NCBI RefSeq assembly: GCF_030867095.1
Contig: NC_081830.1
Span: 35,633,832-35,697,831 of the forward strand
DNA length: 64,000 bases
Direction of reading: 5' to 3'
From: Alligator mississippiensis
Taxonomy: Eukaryota; Chordata; Crocodylia; Alligatoridae
The notes beneath the pieces are model-generated. The model made no database searches. It was not told the origin of the DNA and saw only the letters and a program-made list of their open reading frames with translations. Shown here in pieces: positions 11,986 to 23,795 of this stretch (the first letter of the stretch is position 1; every line of letters begins with the position of its first letter). A program made the position numbers and the translations under genes.

Positions 11986-13424
11986 TCTAAATTTATGAGT
12001 TTCCCAAATGGAAATGAAGCTAAACAGATATTATGTAGTTAGATGTCTACAAAACTGTTCTGAATTTTTTGTGAGCATACCCAAAAGCTAAAATGTAGCT
12101 ATACTGGGATATATTTATGCCAATATGGAGGCACATAAGGCATTCTGATATCTTAGTGGCTGCTGGGTAGAGTGGAATAGGGTTATACTTGGTGGCTTAT
12201 ACAGCTAAAAGTCACATAAATGCCACTTTGTCATATTAGAGCCAGACTATGACACGGGCCATAAAGGAACAGAACAAGCACAAAATGTGTATATTTCCAC
12301 TCCCTAACCACGCACACCCCAAAAAGAAGCCACTCTGAAAATAAAGTATGTTAGATTTTTAAGCATAAAATAAAATAGTGCAAAATGGTAGAATTTCACT
12401 TAAAATTGAATTATATGGGATTTCTTCCACACACACTTTTCAACACCCAAATTAGAGGTTTTTAACTTTCAGCAAAAAGTTTGTTCATTTTACCATGATC
12501 TAAAAAAACATTTTCAATGTTATGTTTTTCAATGGAAAGTAGAATTTTCACCTTAAATGTTTTTTTTAAAATACATATAAACAAATGTATTTTTGTTAAA
12601 TACTTATCTGAGTGGTGGGAAGGGGCGTGGAACCTGGCCACTCCTACACTTGGGCCAAAATCCTATTAGGCCTAAAAGCATTTAAGATGTGCCTGTGTAT
12701 CTAAATGAAGATGGATGGGATGCCCTCTGCACATGTTGAGAGTAGATCTCATGGTCCAGTTACACTCTGTGGTGATTCTATTCTGCCTGGGAAGATATGT
12801 AACTTTGTGTAAGGCCCCCCAAAAACAATAGGACATGGAAAAATACAAAAGCAGGCAGCATGTTGTTTCAATGATGGCTCCTTCCAGCTTTTCTTAGTCT
12901 ACTGGTTAAGGCAATTGTCCAGAGAGAGAAAGACCAGGCAGTTGGCTCTTCTCAACCAGAGGCCATATGAACCCAACTCTCCTGTTCAACATAGTGCCCT
13001 ATATTAGATAGGAAGTCCCCAGATCATCCTCTGCTCCAGCTAGGAGGGGGAAGTATATGGGCCCAGGGTGATTGCTAACTGAAGGGCTTCTAGTTCTTTA
13101 GGTCACTGAATTTAGCTTCAGAAGAGTGGCGGGGTTCTGGCTTCTGCTCCTGCCTTTACTGGTGTTTCTGCATTTGCCAGTCACTGGGCAAAAAGAGATA
13201 TAGCAGGTATATTTTATACCAGCAATTACAGGGGAAGTTTGTCTGGCAGCGAGAGGAACTGTCCAGGAAGTTTGTAATACAGCAGCCAATTGAGCCATCA
13301 CATTCTGGACAAAGAACCTGTGTCCAACTACAAGTGCTCCTGTACATCTCTCCCAAAACTGATTTGAAGAAAACAAGCAATATGACTATTAGCTCATTGT
13401 TATTAGCTCATTTATTTTTCCTAA
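11986..13424. other. Unassigned AT-rich DNA
   Basis: No gene was recognised. A possible tRNA-derived SINE or MIR head (TCTACTGGTTAAGGCA) lies near 12898-12960. It is too decayed to delimit and is listed separately. Confidence 0.4.
12895..12985 (+). repeat. Possible MIR/tRNA-SINE head
   Basis: The words CTACTGGTTAAGGCAATTGTCC and the following AGAAAGACC region resemble the A-box side of tRNA-derived SINEs of the MIR type (consensus 'TAGTGGTTAAGGCACTGG'). No core or tail follows, so this is tentative. Confidence 0.3.
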
Positions 13425-13860
13425 CAATTCCCTGTAGGTTTTAGGGAAATTCTAAAAACTCTTCTTCAATTCATCCCAAGCTACGAGGAGTCATCAAGGC
13501 AAGTGAAAAGAGGAAAACATTTCTTACAGAGGTAGGAATGAAAAGAAAACATTTAAAATGTGTGGAGAAACTGTTTAAGCCTGCAATTTCCATACGAGAA
13601 TGAGGGATTTAGGTGCTCAATTTCCATTAACTTTGCTTTGAAAACATCAACCTATAAATGCAAAGGAAAACAGGTAGTTGTTTTACAAACTTTGGTCATT
13701 TATAATGTTGGTGTTCTTAGGTATAAAACTAAAGAATATGAAACTAAGGGTTGTTGGGTCAGTGGGGAGATGGTTACATCACCTTGTATTTGAATGCCAT
13801 TCTCTAAAATCCAGCCTAAATGAAGTGCAATAGGAGGTGAAAGAAGCTCTTCATCCTTAC
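13425..13860 (+). repeat. Copy 1 of a ~440-bp direct duplication flanking the first OR
   Basis: This segment matches 18518-18970 in the same orientation over nearly its full length. Shared words include CAATTCCCT, GGTGCTCAATTTCCATTAA, TTTGCTTTGAAAACATCAAC, AAATGCAAAGGAAAACAGGT and GGTTGTTGGGTCAGTGG. Differences are scattered substitutions and small indels, so the duplication is not recent. The two starts are about 5.09 kb apart with the OR gene between them. It may be the scar of a tandem duplication of the OR unit, or an unnamed dispersed repeat. Confidence 0.8.
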
Positions 13861-14550
13861 TTAAAAAGGACAAAGCCCCAAATTTCATTGCATATAAAAC
13901 CAGAAAGGCTATATCATGATGTAGAGGATGAAGAGAGAACACTGTATACGTCCATGTAATTCCTTGGTTTTTGACATTTTTCATAGACTTGCCATGTGAT
14001 ATTAGACAAGTCACACTGGGGAAAAATAAACTAAAATAATAATAAATCAACTAAATAAACAATAAAATAATGTATAATGATAAATAGGTCATAAATTAGT
14101 TAGCTGTATCCCAACTGGCCTTCAATAAGATGCAGGCACATAGAGACAGAATTCTAAAAGTCTTTAAGTGTTTTGCTAAAAATGAAAAATTTGACTTAGA
14201 GAAATTTTCCAAAGCATGCTAAGTTCCAATTTTACCTCCAATTGCTTCCATGGAAGTTAGGTTTCTAACCTTTGTGAGACTGTTAGAAAAATTGTCTGTT
14301 GAGTGCTTTGTTGCATTTTTTGTGGTACCTTAGGAACTTTTTGAAAAATCAGGTTTTAACTCCTCTTCAAAAATGGTATGAAGGCTCCTTCAAGAACTTT
14401 TTTAATATGGCATCCTCAATCACTTTGTGCTTCTGTTCTCATCTATAACACATTATCTTGTACATTAAGATTTGTAAATGCTTTGTACCAGGGATTATCT
14501 GTAACTCCATCTATACTTAGTACAAAGTAGTTGTCAACTTGACTGAGACT
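13861..14550. other. Unassigned DNA with a MIR core scrap
   Basis: Nothing gene-like was recognised. At 13980-14015 the string GCCATGTGATATTAGACAAG resembles the conserved MIR core ('TGTGACCTTGGGCAAGTCAC'). Confidence 0.4.
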
Positions 14551-14856
14551 CTAGGGCTGCGTCTACATGACTGGCTGACTGTGCAGTTGTTACTGTGCAC
14601 TCATTTAGTGCTCTCTTAACCAAATATTAAATGACTGCACAGTACCCAGTGTTACTCCACAGACCTGTTGCCACATGGTTATTTTTAGCTGCTACTTCAC
14701 AGTAGCAATGAGCTGCTATGCAGTAGCTTCTTACTACTGTGCAGTACCGTCACCGTCACGGTTTGTGCCTGGCAATGCTACGACATCATAGCAATGAGCT
14801 ATGGCTTAGTAGCTCATTGCTACTGTGCCACAGCATCTCATATACATGCAGCCTAG
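14551..14856. mobile_element. TIR element with TAGGGCTGCGTCTACATGA-like ends
   Basis: The left end is CTAGGGCTGCGTCTACATGA, and the reverse complement of the right end is CTAGGCTGCATGTATATGA. The interior (about 300 bp) carries GTGCAGT/ACTGCAC words and an internal inverted pair around AGCAATGAGCT. There is no coding capacity. A target duplication is not clear, so the superfamily is left open. Confidence 0.55.
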
Positions 14857-15794
14857 GCCATGCAAGAATTTAAATAAGGGTAATATGTGTTTGGCCATCT
14901 GTGAGATGGAGTGGCAGTGAAAGAGGGGTAGTATCAGACAAGTATGGCACAGTGTGGTGTCCACCTCCCAGGTTTTAGACATTGCATCCTTTCTCAGTGA
15001 AGACAGTTCCTTTTTTCATGGGCTTGGGATTTCTTACAGTTCAATAAAAATGAAAATGCACAAGTAAGCTACTGTCGTTTGGAGGTAGAACTATTCAATG
15101 TCTCAAGGTCCCTTTGAGTACTATTTTATTCTGTTTGGAAAATGAGAGTCAGGAAGAAATCAGATCTTGAGATATAAAAACCCCACTGACTATGTCTGAG
15201 TAAGACCTGAATAAGCCTCAGGGTTTTCCCGACCCTCAGTACAGTGCAGAAGTGTTGCCTAAAATGAGATGCTATTTTCATTGTTGTTCTAGGACAAGAC
15301 AGAAAAAACTATTAAAAAGTATCCAAATGTTGAAAAATCCATAGCATCTACTTGATTGTTGTTATACATCCCGAGTAATCATCAACTCATTTTCAAAGTA
15401 TTATAAAGCAGAAATGAAATTCTAATGGCATTATGACTAAATTAAGAGTTCTTACACGGACTTGTTAAACCTGTCTGTCTCTCTATATATGTCGATACAT
15501 GTCTAAATCCCTCCCTCTGTCCACCCATCCTTCTCCACGCTCACCCAACTCTGCTCTTGAGTGGACCCTCATATCTATAGGCTATACACAAAAACTCCTT
15601 TTGTACTAAAAGTGTATTTTAAAAAAGAGAGACAGAGAAAAAACATTCATGTTTGTTTAATCAACAACTTTCCTTTCCTTTCCTTTCCTACTGAAATTTG
15701 TATTTTGAACAAATGTAAAATATAGTAAAAATACAAAATGTATAAAATTATAATAAATTCATTTGGGAACCAGGCATGTGGTAAACTTCTGAGC
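14857..15794. other. Unassigned AT-rich DNA
   Basis: No gene or repeat family was recognised. A short TTTCC-type simple repeat is at about 15668-15690. Confidence 0.4.
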
Positions 15795-15876
15795 TGAGAC
15801 GGAGTGTGGCCTAGTGAATAAGGTTCTAACCACAGTTCTTCAGTTGATCTACATTATGACCTTGGAAAAGTCACTC
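15795..15876 (+). repeat. MIR SINE remnant
   Basis: GTGGCCTAGTGAATAAGG at the left and ATTATGACCTTGGAAAAGTC at the right match the head and the conserved core of MIR-type SINEs in order and spacing. The right side ends at the TIR element starting near 15879. Confidence 0.5.
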
Positions 15877-15878
15877 TA

Positions 15879-16636
15879 CAGCCTCACCCAGATGAATGCG
15901 GATGTGCAGTATGTGGCACTGCAGACATGTCTGTGATTCCACAAAATGCACATGCAGGCATGCCCCAAGCTGCTACCTTGCAGTGTGTGGCAGGAGGAGG
16001 CATGAATGACACATGTCCCCAGAGACTGGGGGGGCATGGCAATTGCCTGCAGGTGGCAGCAGTGGGGGGGGGTCATGGCAGCAGCAAACGGGGAGTTCCC
16101 ACAGGCAGCCACGGTGGTGTTGGTGGTGGGAGGGGGCGGGGGGTGAGCGCTGAATGGCCGCAGGCACCGCTGGCAGTGTAGGCCGTGCTTCTGCCAGGGG
16201 GTGTACCACCAATCTCACGGGGTGCATGTGCACCCACTTGCACCCCATGCAGGGGGGTGGAGTTATCCCCAGGGAGATTCCTGGGATCAAAAAAAAAAAA
16301 CCCATGCCAAAAGAAGTGGGGTGACACACATAAGAGCATCATGTGCCACCCAAAACTGGAGCCTGGCTGGCCAGCACTGCACTCCAGCTGGGGGCCAGGC
16401 TCTCAGCTACAGGAGTGCAACTGCAGCTCCCTGAGGCACTCAGGAAGCCAGGTAGGGCTGGTGGGGCCAGCACAGTTGCTGGCCCCAGCCTCCCCTACCC
16501 CACTCGGGGTAACCTGCTTTGTGCCAGAGCATGTGTGGCATGGCCATTCCCTGGGGATGACTAACAGTGGCACAAGTTATGCCACTGCAACTTGTCCCTG
16601 GGGAAACAAAGCTCCACATTCATGTAGATGCAGCCT
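15879..16636. mobile_element. Non-autonomous TIR element, GC-rich interior
   Basis: The ends are diverged inverted repeats: CAGCCTCACCCAGATGAATG at the left and, in reverse complement at the right, GGCTGCATCTACATGAATG. The right 300 bp shares a recognisable stretch with the element at 23796-24177, including CTGGAGCCTGG, GCCCCAGC, TGTGCCAGAG and TTGTCCCTGGG. The two are therefore members of one family. Open frames across it reflect the GC-rich composition and have no protein signature. Confidence 0.5.
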
Positions 16637-17024
16637 ACATGACTGTTTTTCTTTAAATTTGAGCTAAGTGTATTGATGCATTCTTGGAAAGTTCATACAA
16701 ATGCACAGGTTGGAAAACAAAGAAATATTGGTATTATTGAATTCAGACTTAATTCTGAGAGCTATTATTTGGGGACATACTCTGATGTATACAGCTCCCT
16801 AATCAGAAATAAAGGTTAGGGTTTTTTGTGGGGGAGCAGGGTTATTTCTTTTGTTTTGCTTTTTTTGGATATGATAAAAGTTGTAGCTGAAACAGCATAC
16901 ATCTCCTACATTGAGATAATGGGTATATAGATCAGAGAGGTTTGCTTATTAGTTCTCCTCCAATGACCATTAATTTATCTTCTTTGAGAACATTTTGTTT
17001 CTATCATTTATCTCCTTTGTCTTC

Positions 17025-17026
17025 AG
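17025..17026 (+). promoter_or_regulatory. Probable 3' splice acceptor in the OR 5' UTR
   Basis: A pyrimidine-rich run ending in CTCCTTTGTCTTCAG lies 38 nt upstream of the OR start codon at 17065. OR genes commonly have a non-coding first exon spliced to an intronless coding exon, and this is the best acceptor candidate. The upstream exon and promoter cannot be placed. Confidence 0.5.
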
Positions 17027-17064
17027 GCTTCATCACTACACCAAAAGTCACCAAAGCTGAGGAG

Positions 17065-18009
17065 ATGAAGCAAAGAAACCAGACTTGCATGACTGAGATT
17101 GTGTTCCTGGGATTCTCAGACTTCCACAAAATCCAAGTTCTGCTCTTTGTGCTGGTGTTAGCCTTCTACGTGATGGCCCTCCTGGGGAACACACTGATAA
17201 TTATTGTCACAGTGACCCAGCCAATTCTTCATGCACCCATGTACTTTTTCCTCAGGAACTTGTCCTTCTTGGACATTGGCTTCACCTCTGCTATAGCCCC
17301 CAAACTGCTAGTGAATCTGCTCTCAGAGATCCAGACAATCTCCTTCACAGGCTGTGGTGTTCAGATGTTTTTCTTTCTTCTCTTTGGCCTCACAGAGTGC
17401 TGTCTGCTCTTTGTCATGGCGTATGATAGATATGTGGCTATATACAGACCCCTGCAATATACTCTCAAGATGAACCAGAAGGTTTGCACTCAGATGGCTG
17501 CTTTTTCATGGACTATTGGGCTACTAGTAGCTTTTGGACAAACAATTTCAATGTTTACTCTGCCTTACTGTGGTTCCAATCGAATGAGTCATTTCTTTTG
17601 TGACATTTCCCCTCTGCTGAGATTAGCCAGCACTGACACCTACAGGAATGAAGTTTCTGTTGCCACAGTCACCATTGTCTTCATTCTGGTCCCTTTTTTG
17701 CTCATCCTCTTGTCCTATATCTTCATCATCTCCACAGTCCTCAGGATGCCCTCAGTAGAGAGCCAACGCAAAGCTTTCTCCACCTGCTCATCACACCTCA
17801 TTGTAGTTTCTGTTTTCTATGGAACTGCCATATTTACTTATGTGAGACCCAAAACTATGTATTCTCCAGATGGTGACAGGCTTCTCTCCCTGATGTATAC
17901 AATAGTGACACCATCAGTGAACCCCATTGTCTACAGTTTAAGGAACAAGGAGGTGAGGGTTTCTCTTAGGAAATCAATAGGAAGGAAAACTTTCTTTCAA
18001 GGTCTATGA
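17065..18009 (+). CDS. Olfactory receptor, class II, intact
   Basis: This encodes a 314-residue seven-helix G-protein-coupled odorant receptor of the olfactory neuron plasma membrane, expected to signal through the olfactory G protein to adenylyl cyclase. Visible hallmarks are an N-glycosylation site NQT near residue 5, GN in helix 1 (LLGNTLII), LHAPMYFFLRNLSFLD for helix 2, MAYDRYVAIYRP at the end of helix 3, the conserved extracellular-loop cysteines, SYIFIISTVLRM in helix 5, KAFSTCSSHL in helix 6 and PSVNPIVYSLRNKEV in helix 7. The usual AIC after DRYV is AIY. An in-frame ATG at 16942 would add 41 residues, but that stretch has no signal or OR homology and spans the splice acceptor. The ATG at 17065 gives the family-typical length. 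It looks most like the OR10/OR6-type branch, though subfamily is not secure. Confidence 0.93.
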   Translation: MKQRNQTCMTEIVFLGFSDFHKIQVLLFVLVLAFYVMALLGNTLIIIVTVTQPILHAPMYFFLRNLSFLDIGFTSAIAPKLLVNLLSEIQTISFTGCGVQMFFFLLFGLTECCLLFVMAYDRYVAIYRPLQYTLKMNQKVCTQMAAFSWTIGLLVAFGQTISMFTLPYCGSNRMSHFFCDISPLLRLASTDTYRNEVSVATVTIVFILVPFLLILLSYIFIISTVLRMPSVESQRKAFSTCSSHLIVVSVFYGTAIFTYVRPKTMYSPDGDRLLSLMYTIVTPSVNPIVYSLRNKEVRVSLRKSIGRKTFFQGL

Positions 18010-18517
18010 GCATGAGACGTTGATTCTCATTAATAATACATAAAGGGTCTTAGGTGATCTGTGTTGGGTAATTTATGAATTAGGGTCAACATGGAGATTC
18101 CATATGAAGGTCAGTGTCAGACTGCTTACTCCAAGACTCAAATGGTGTCACAAGTAACAAGAAATGTTGTATTGGGAAAGATATGAGACAAGATTTTGGG
18201 AACAAACTGCTGAATTCAATTTCACCTAACAGACAGGGTCCTGTTTCTGAGTTACCAACGTAGGGTTTCAGAGTAATTCTGAGTGAATAAGTGTCCATAT
18301 TATAGGAAAAGGCTCACACTCCACACACACTCATACACACACGCATATATATATAAAATTATATATATATAAATTTTGGAATGGAGGTATGTATATATCC
18401 AAAGTGGGTAGTATACCACTCCAGCACTTCAGTTGGGTACCTCAGAGTTGATCACAAGCAACACTTTGGTCATATACTGAATGAAATAGAATCCTGGGCA
18501 CACTGATGGCTCATATG
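18010..18517. other. OR 3' flank
   Basis: This is probable 3' UTR and downstream flank of the OR. It holds an alternating CA/TA microsatellite at about 18320-18375. No other feature was recognised. Confidence 0.4.
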
Positions 18518-18970
18518 CAATTCCCTATAGGTTTTAAGGAAATTCCAAAACTCTTCTTCATTTCATCCCAAGTTACTAAGAGTAATCAGTACAAGTGAAA
18601 AGAGGAAATAAAGTCTTCCTTACAGAGGTAGGAACGAAAAAAACAAACAATGAAATGCTCTTGAGAAACTGCTTAAGCCTACAGTTTCCACAGGAGAATT
18701 TAGGATACCTAAATAAATACCTCAATTTAGGATTTAGGTGCTCAATTTCCATTAATTTTGCTTTGAAAACATCAACTTACAAATGCAAAGGAAAACAGGT
18801 CATTGTTTTACAAGCTTTGGTTGATTATCTTTTGGGTGTTCTTAAGTATAAAACTAGAAACAAAGGGTTGTTGGGTCAGTGGAGGGATTGTTAATAAGAT
18901 TGTCACATCACTTCATATTAGAATACCATTCTCTAAAATCTGGCCTAAATGAAGTGCAGTGGAAGATCGG
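18518..18970 (+). repeat. Copy 2 of the ~440-bp direct duplication flanking the first OR
   Basis: This is the partner of 13425-13860, starting about 0.5 kb downstream of the OR stop codon. It contains a small local duplication of a TTTAGGATA-like word (about 18700-18735) absent from copy 1. Its right edge runs directly into an old CR1 3' fragment. Confidence 0.8.
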
Positions 18971-18974
18971 CCCT

Positions 18975-20366
18975 TTTTGTGAAAAAGACTAACAGCATTG
19001 CTTTAGTAGAAGCATTACCAGAAGGTTGACGGAACTGATTCTTCAACTCTATTCAGTGCTGTTGAGGCCACATCTGGAGTACTGTGTGGTAGGGGTATGT
19101 GAAGCAGGCTGTATTTTATTTGGATTCAGCCTGAATCAGGGACAGTGGTTCGATTCGTTGATTCGGATCACTGTCCCTGATTTGATTCAGCCGAACCAAA
19201 ATATGAAGATTTGATGCTGATTTGGAGAATCAGCAATTCAGCTATAGACACAGCTTGAAGAGTTTTTTTTACATACCTCAAGGTACCAGCATGACTTGTG
19301 AATGCTGTGATGATAGGGCAGATGGAGCATCCCACAGGAGTGCAGGGGGGCCCCCCGTGTGCTCGGCAGTGAACCCAGAAGTGAACTGGAAATACTGGTG
19401 CCCCCCGGCTCGGTGACCAGCCATGGGAAGACCCTGGGTGCCCCCCCCCTCCCCCCCACAGCCCAGGAGGCACCAGTCGCCGAGCTGGGGAGGACGTACG
19501 GGGGCCGTCCTTCATGCTCTCTGGAGGACCCAGAAGTGGACCAGAAGTGCTTCCGGTCCACTTCCAGGTCTGATGTCGAGTGTGCTGGTGAGCCCCCCAT
19601 GCTTCCGTGAGACACTCCATCTACCCCAGCATCACAGCATTCATGAGCCGCCTGCTGCCTAGAGGTATGTAGAAAAAACATTTGAAGCTGTCTCTATGTC
19701 CAAATCACCAAATCTTTCTGAACTGATTCGGAGGATTCTGATTCGATTTGGAGAGATTAAAGGGTCCTATGATTCGATTCAGATTTGGGGATTCAGCCAC
19801 CAAATTGGGCCGAATCTCAACTGAATTGAATCAGGAACTGAAGCTCCACATAGCCCTACTGTGTATAGTTTTGGGCCCCCCACTATAGAAGGGGTGTGGA
19901 CAAGATGGAGAGAATCCAACAGAAGACATAAAAATGGTTAGGGGCCTGGGCACTTATGAGGGGAGGCTGAGGGAACTGGCTTTATTTAGTCTGCAAAAGA
20001 GAAGATTGAAGGGGCATTTGATAGCAGCCTTTTACGTGAAGGGGGTTGCAAAGAGGATAGAGCTGGACTGTTCTCAGTGGTGGTAGATGTTAGAGCAAGA
20101 AGGAATGGTCTCAAGTTGCAGCAAGGGAAGTTCAGGTTAGATATTAGGAAAAAACTTTCTCACCAGGAAGGTAGTAAAGCACTGAAGCAGGTTACCCAGA
20201 GAGGTAGTAGAAATTCTATCCTTGGAGGTTTTTAAGACCTGTGTAGATGAAGTCTTGGCTGGGATGATGTAGTTGGGGCTAGTCCTGCTTTGAGCACGTG
20301 TTTGGACTAGATGACCTTCTGAGGTCCCTTACAACCCGGACTTTCTATAATTCTATGATTCTTACC
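18975..20366 (+). mobile_element. Old CR1 3' fragment, split by a foldback hAT element
   Basis: The left piece (to 19089) reads LQLYSVLLRPHLEYCV, a conserved CR1 sequence in the reverse transcriptase C-terminal region. The right piece (19859 onward) resumes with FWAP-like sequence, a YEGRLRELA-like motif and the RLDIRKxF-type end. It finishes in the CR1 3' signature ACTAGATGACCTTCTGAGGT and TTCTATAATTCTATGATTCT. Many substitutions and frame changes make this older than copy B. The interruption is the element at 19090-19858. Confidence 0.8.
19090..19858. mobile_element. Foldback hAT element (non-autonomous)
   Basis: The TIRs are TAGGGGTATGTGAAGC at the left and, in reverse complement at the right, TAGGGCTATGTGGAGC. 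Flanking 8-mers are CTGTGTGG and CTGTGTAT, a 6/8 match at the 8-bp length typical of hAT insertions, and host CR1 coding sequence is interrupted exactly here. Most of the 769 bp is a large imperfect palindrome: the left half (about 19235-19420) reappears inverted at about 19520-19700, with ACATACCTC-type words in both arms. GATTCAG words fill the subterminal regions. Open frames across it come from the palindrome and are not genes. Confidence 0.85.
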
Positions 20367-23300
20367 TTTCAGTCCTGCAGGCTTCTCCTGGACTGAATGT
20401 ATGACTGCTCCAAACTTGAGCTAACACTAATGATCAACATTTTTGCAACTCACAGTGTTACATGTAACAAGGCCCTTAGAAGTGGAAAAGAATCTGATGC
20501 TATTAAGCTGAAAATTGGGAGGAAAAAAAGTCTAAGCATCAAATAGCAACATTACAGTGCCCCAAGAAGGGTACTGGTGCAAAAACTTGTTGCAGGATAG
20601 ATTTGGATTTGTTTATGAAATGGATAATGTGATAGCATTGCCTCTGACAGCTAGAGAATCAACTCAATGACTTTTGTGGTCTTTTTCTTTCCTATGAACA
20701 TCCTATAAAAGAACAACACAATTTGTCCTTGATGCATGTTAGGTCCCCATGGTTTTTGTTTCTGTGTTTAAAGACAACACATTTTGCTCTAAAGAAGCCC
20801 CTTTTTCTCCTCTTCTACTAGAACCTTTAGGTCGCTATTTATTTATGTCAGAAAAAAATATCTTCCCTGGTTTCTTCCCTCTCTATCATTGACAGACCTG
20901 GTTCATTTGATGGACTGACTTATTATCACGGTAGATGTTTCTTGTATCAAATCCATACCTCCCAAAGCTTTTTTTCAAGAAGAGCCTCTAACCAGAAACC
21001 TCCAGGTTTCAGTCCCAGCAAAAGCATTGGCATACAGCAGTATAAATCTCTGTGGGAGGGAGAGGACCCATGCACCTTTTGCATTAGCTGTTTTTCAGGG
21101 TCTTAAGTAGGGTGGAATAGGATCACACCTAGCCACCTAAGTACACTTTTGTGCCTAATAGCTGCAACAAAATCTGAGCCTTGCTATATGAAGGGGAGAG
21201 GACAGAATATTTACACTATTGTAAGTTAATGAACATCTTCCAGTTTTATCTGATTTACTGAACATTTCTTCTTCATTTCTAAGAGTCTTGTGAATGTGTC
21301 TGGACATCACAGTCATCAGCCCAGATAGTGATTTTCTTTTGCCCTCTTATCATTTGCTTTGCTCACTTTAAAGCTCAAACAGGGTGTTGCTTTAGTTGCT
21401 CTTATATCTCTACATCAGCCTTAAACCAGGCCTTCCCAGAGGGTATTGCTACTTCCAGTGTGGGCAAATTTTTTGCTGAAATGCAGCAGTAGAACAAACC
21501 CTCATTCTTTACTTTGTGCTTCAAGATTCTGGTAGAGGCAATGCGGAAGTATAGAATCTATATTTTTTCCCTAACTAAAGGTCTGGACCAGGCAACATAG
21601 ACCCATGACAGAGTTTTTAAAAACACCCCTGGAGAACTACGAATTCAGTTCCCATTGAATGACAGTAGGAACCAAGTACCTAACTACCTTAGTCACTGTC
21701 AAAAAATCCCACCCTAAATCCCCAGTCCTGATTAGATCTGGCCATAAAATGCATGGTGGTGATTTTGCATGCTCATGTGCATTTATGTTGGGGGGTTGTT
21801 GAAAAAAATGCCATAATCCTTTTATTTCAAGGATATTTTATCCTCTTATTTCAAGGATATTTGTGAAATATGCATAGGACAGTGGGAACCTTGATTTTCA
21901 ATTATAGTAATATTCCTACTTTTCTTAAGTGGTTTTGAAATACCCAGGCTTCTTTAGGAAAGTTTATTATGAAGATGCAATGAAAAGCAATACTTGGAAG
22001 TAATATTTTCAAAGGAGAAGAGCTCCATCCATCTCCCTAGCTATCCAGCCATCCAGTCATCCACCTACCTACATGCCTACTAGCTTTTAAATTCAGTTAC
22101 CCAAGAAACACATTTTTATTTAAACTCTCCCACTTTTCCTGCCTACCCTGCCCCCATATCTCTAGCCCCTACTTATGCCTCAGGTAAATGCTTCCTAAGG
22201 TGGTGTGATGTTCACAGTAGGAGTAGCTGAATTCACACAATTCCAACATGAAGATACTTTCATAGTGAAGATACTAGTGGGCAGCCAATTTACAAAATGA
22301 AAGCATGAAAAATGAAGTATGGTTCAGTTGTACATATGCTAGAGGTATTAAAAGCTGAGTGAGAGCTTCATAACAGCCAAGGATATCAAAGAGTAAGGAA
22401 CGTAACAACATCTTCCTAGCAGTGTATCATGTGCTTCACTTGATTTTTACAATAATCAGAACTACACTTCCATATACTGATACACTAAAGTGTAGATGCC
22501 CTAAGAACAAGGTATTTGCACTTGCTATATAGCAACACATTATATCATTTGAAAGCTTATGGAATATAGATTGGCACAAAATTAAAAAATCTTGAATAAG
22601 TCTGAAAAAGCAGGCTAAAAAAATTAAAAATGCAGTGGAAAACACATTATGTGATATAGCACATGCCCATATGTCACCTGCAAAATCTCAGCCAAGCTAG
22701 CAGACTGTGCTGGGCTTCAGTCCACTGTGAGACTTCATGCAAGCCAGATATCTGCCTGACTTTCACCTGATAGAAACACCCACTTAGTTAGAAAAAACTT
22801 TGTGCGCATGCCTTTTAAGCATAATAGCAATTGCTTTGCTTTCTGTATGATTTTTGCTTTTTCATAATGCAGATATAATTACTGCATTTTTATATCTAAC
22901 CTATAACTGCTTAAGCTACTAAATATTACATGTTAAATACGTATTATACTTATTCCTTTATTCCTTACACTAAAGGTATATCATATTTAGATCCTGATCT
23001 AGATCCATTAATGTATTTGGTGTCACTCCTCAGGGTGAGGCTAGCTTTAGCCTAGGCTTAGAACACCATGGCAAATGATCAAGAGTGTAAAGGAAAGTTA
23101 CTATGCTTCAGTTTGCATTTTATGTCTGTGTCCCGTATTATACTTAAGACATTTTAACTGTCTTTAAAATGCTAGTATTTGAGTGTTTAAGTGGTAAAAT
23201 ATGTGCTAAATGCCATCTTCCCAGTTGGTTTAATAAAAGTTATAATTCTGGAGCCAAGAGTTCTAATTTTTTGTATGTCATCTTTGTGTAGCAAATTTAG

Positions 23301-23792
23301 GACCTTTCTACCAAAGAGTATTGCAAGATCATATTACCTAACATGTGTGAAGCTTCACATGAAGTCTTACAATGTACTGAAGTGCAGCACTGCCTGCCAG
23401 CTTGCTTGAGACCTCATAGGTAGCACGTGCACATGTCCTATAGTACATAGTGCTTTTTAATTTTTTTTTTGTTATTTTCTTTCATTTTTAAAGGTTTTTC
23501 CACAAAATGTACTAATCTACACCATATACGTTTTCAAATGATATATAATGTTTGGGCATACAGTAAGCACAAATACATTAAGAGGTTCTTAGATTATCTA
23601 CTCCTTAATGTATTTGTATATAGGGCCTTTTTATTTTATTGAATTGAGTTTGTATTATTTTTAAGAAAACAATGAGAAAGATGCAGCATGCACAGAAGAG
23701 AAAGCAGTAGAACTCAGTCATTGCTGGCTATACTTCACATACAATGGATCAACAAAAATAGGTATTCCCATTTCCAGAAAGCAAACACAAAC
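20367..23792. other. Unassigned AT-rich DNA
   Basis: About 3.4 kb was read without finding an OR fragment, transposon end or RNA gene. Short open frames show no family signature. Confidence 0.4.
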
Positions 23793-23795
23793 ATA

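Noticed and set aside
15927-16667. Several overlapping open frames
   Set aside because: They fall inside a GC-rich non-autonomous TIR element. Frames on both strands overlap and none has a protein signature.
16942-17064. In-frame upstream ATG extending the first OR by 41 residues
   Set aside because: The extension has no OR similarity or signal peptide, spans a strong splice-acceptor candidate, and makes the protein longer than the family norm.
19222-19681. Overlapping open frames on both strands
   Set aside because: They are mirror images created by the foldback hAT element.
12150-21180. Similarity between 12150-12240 and 21100-21180 (GGGTGGAATAGG words) as a second OR-flanking duplication
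   Set aside because: Only short interrupted matches were visible by eye; not enough to call homology.
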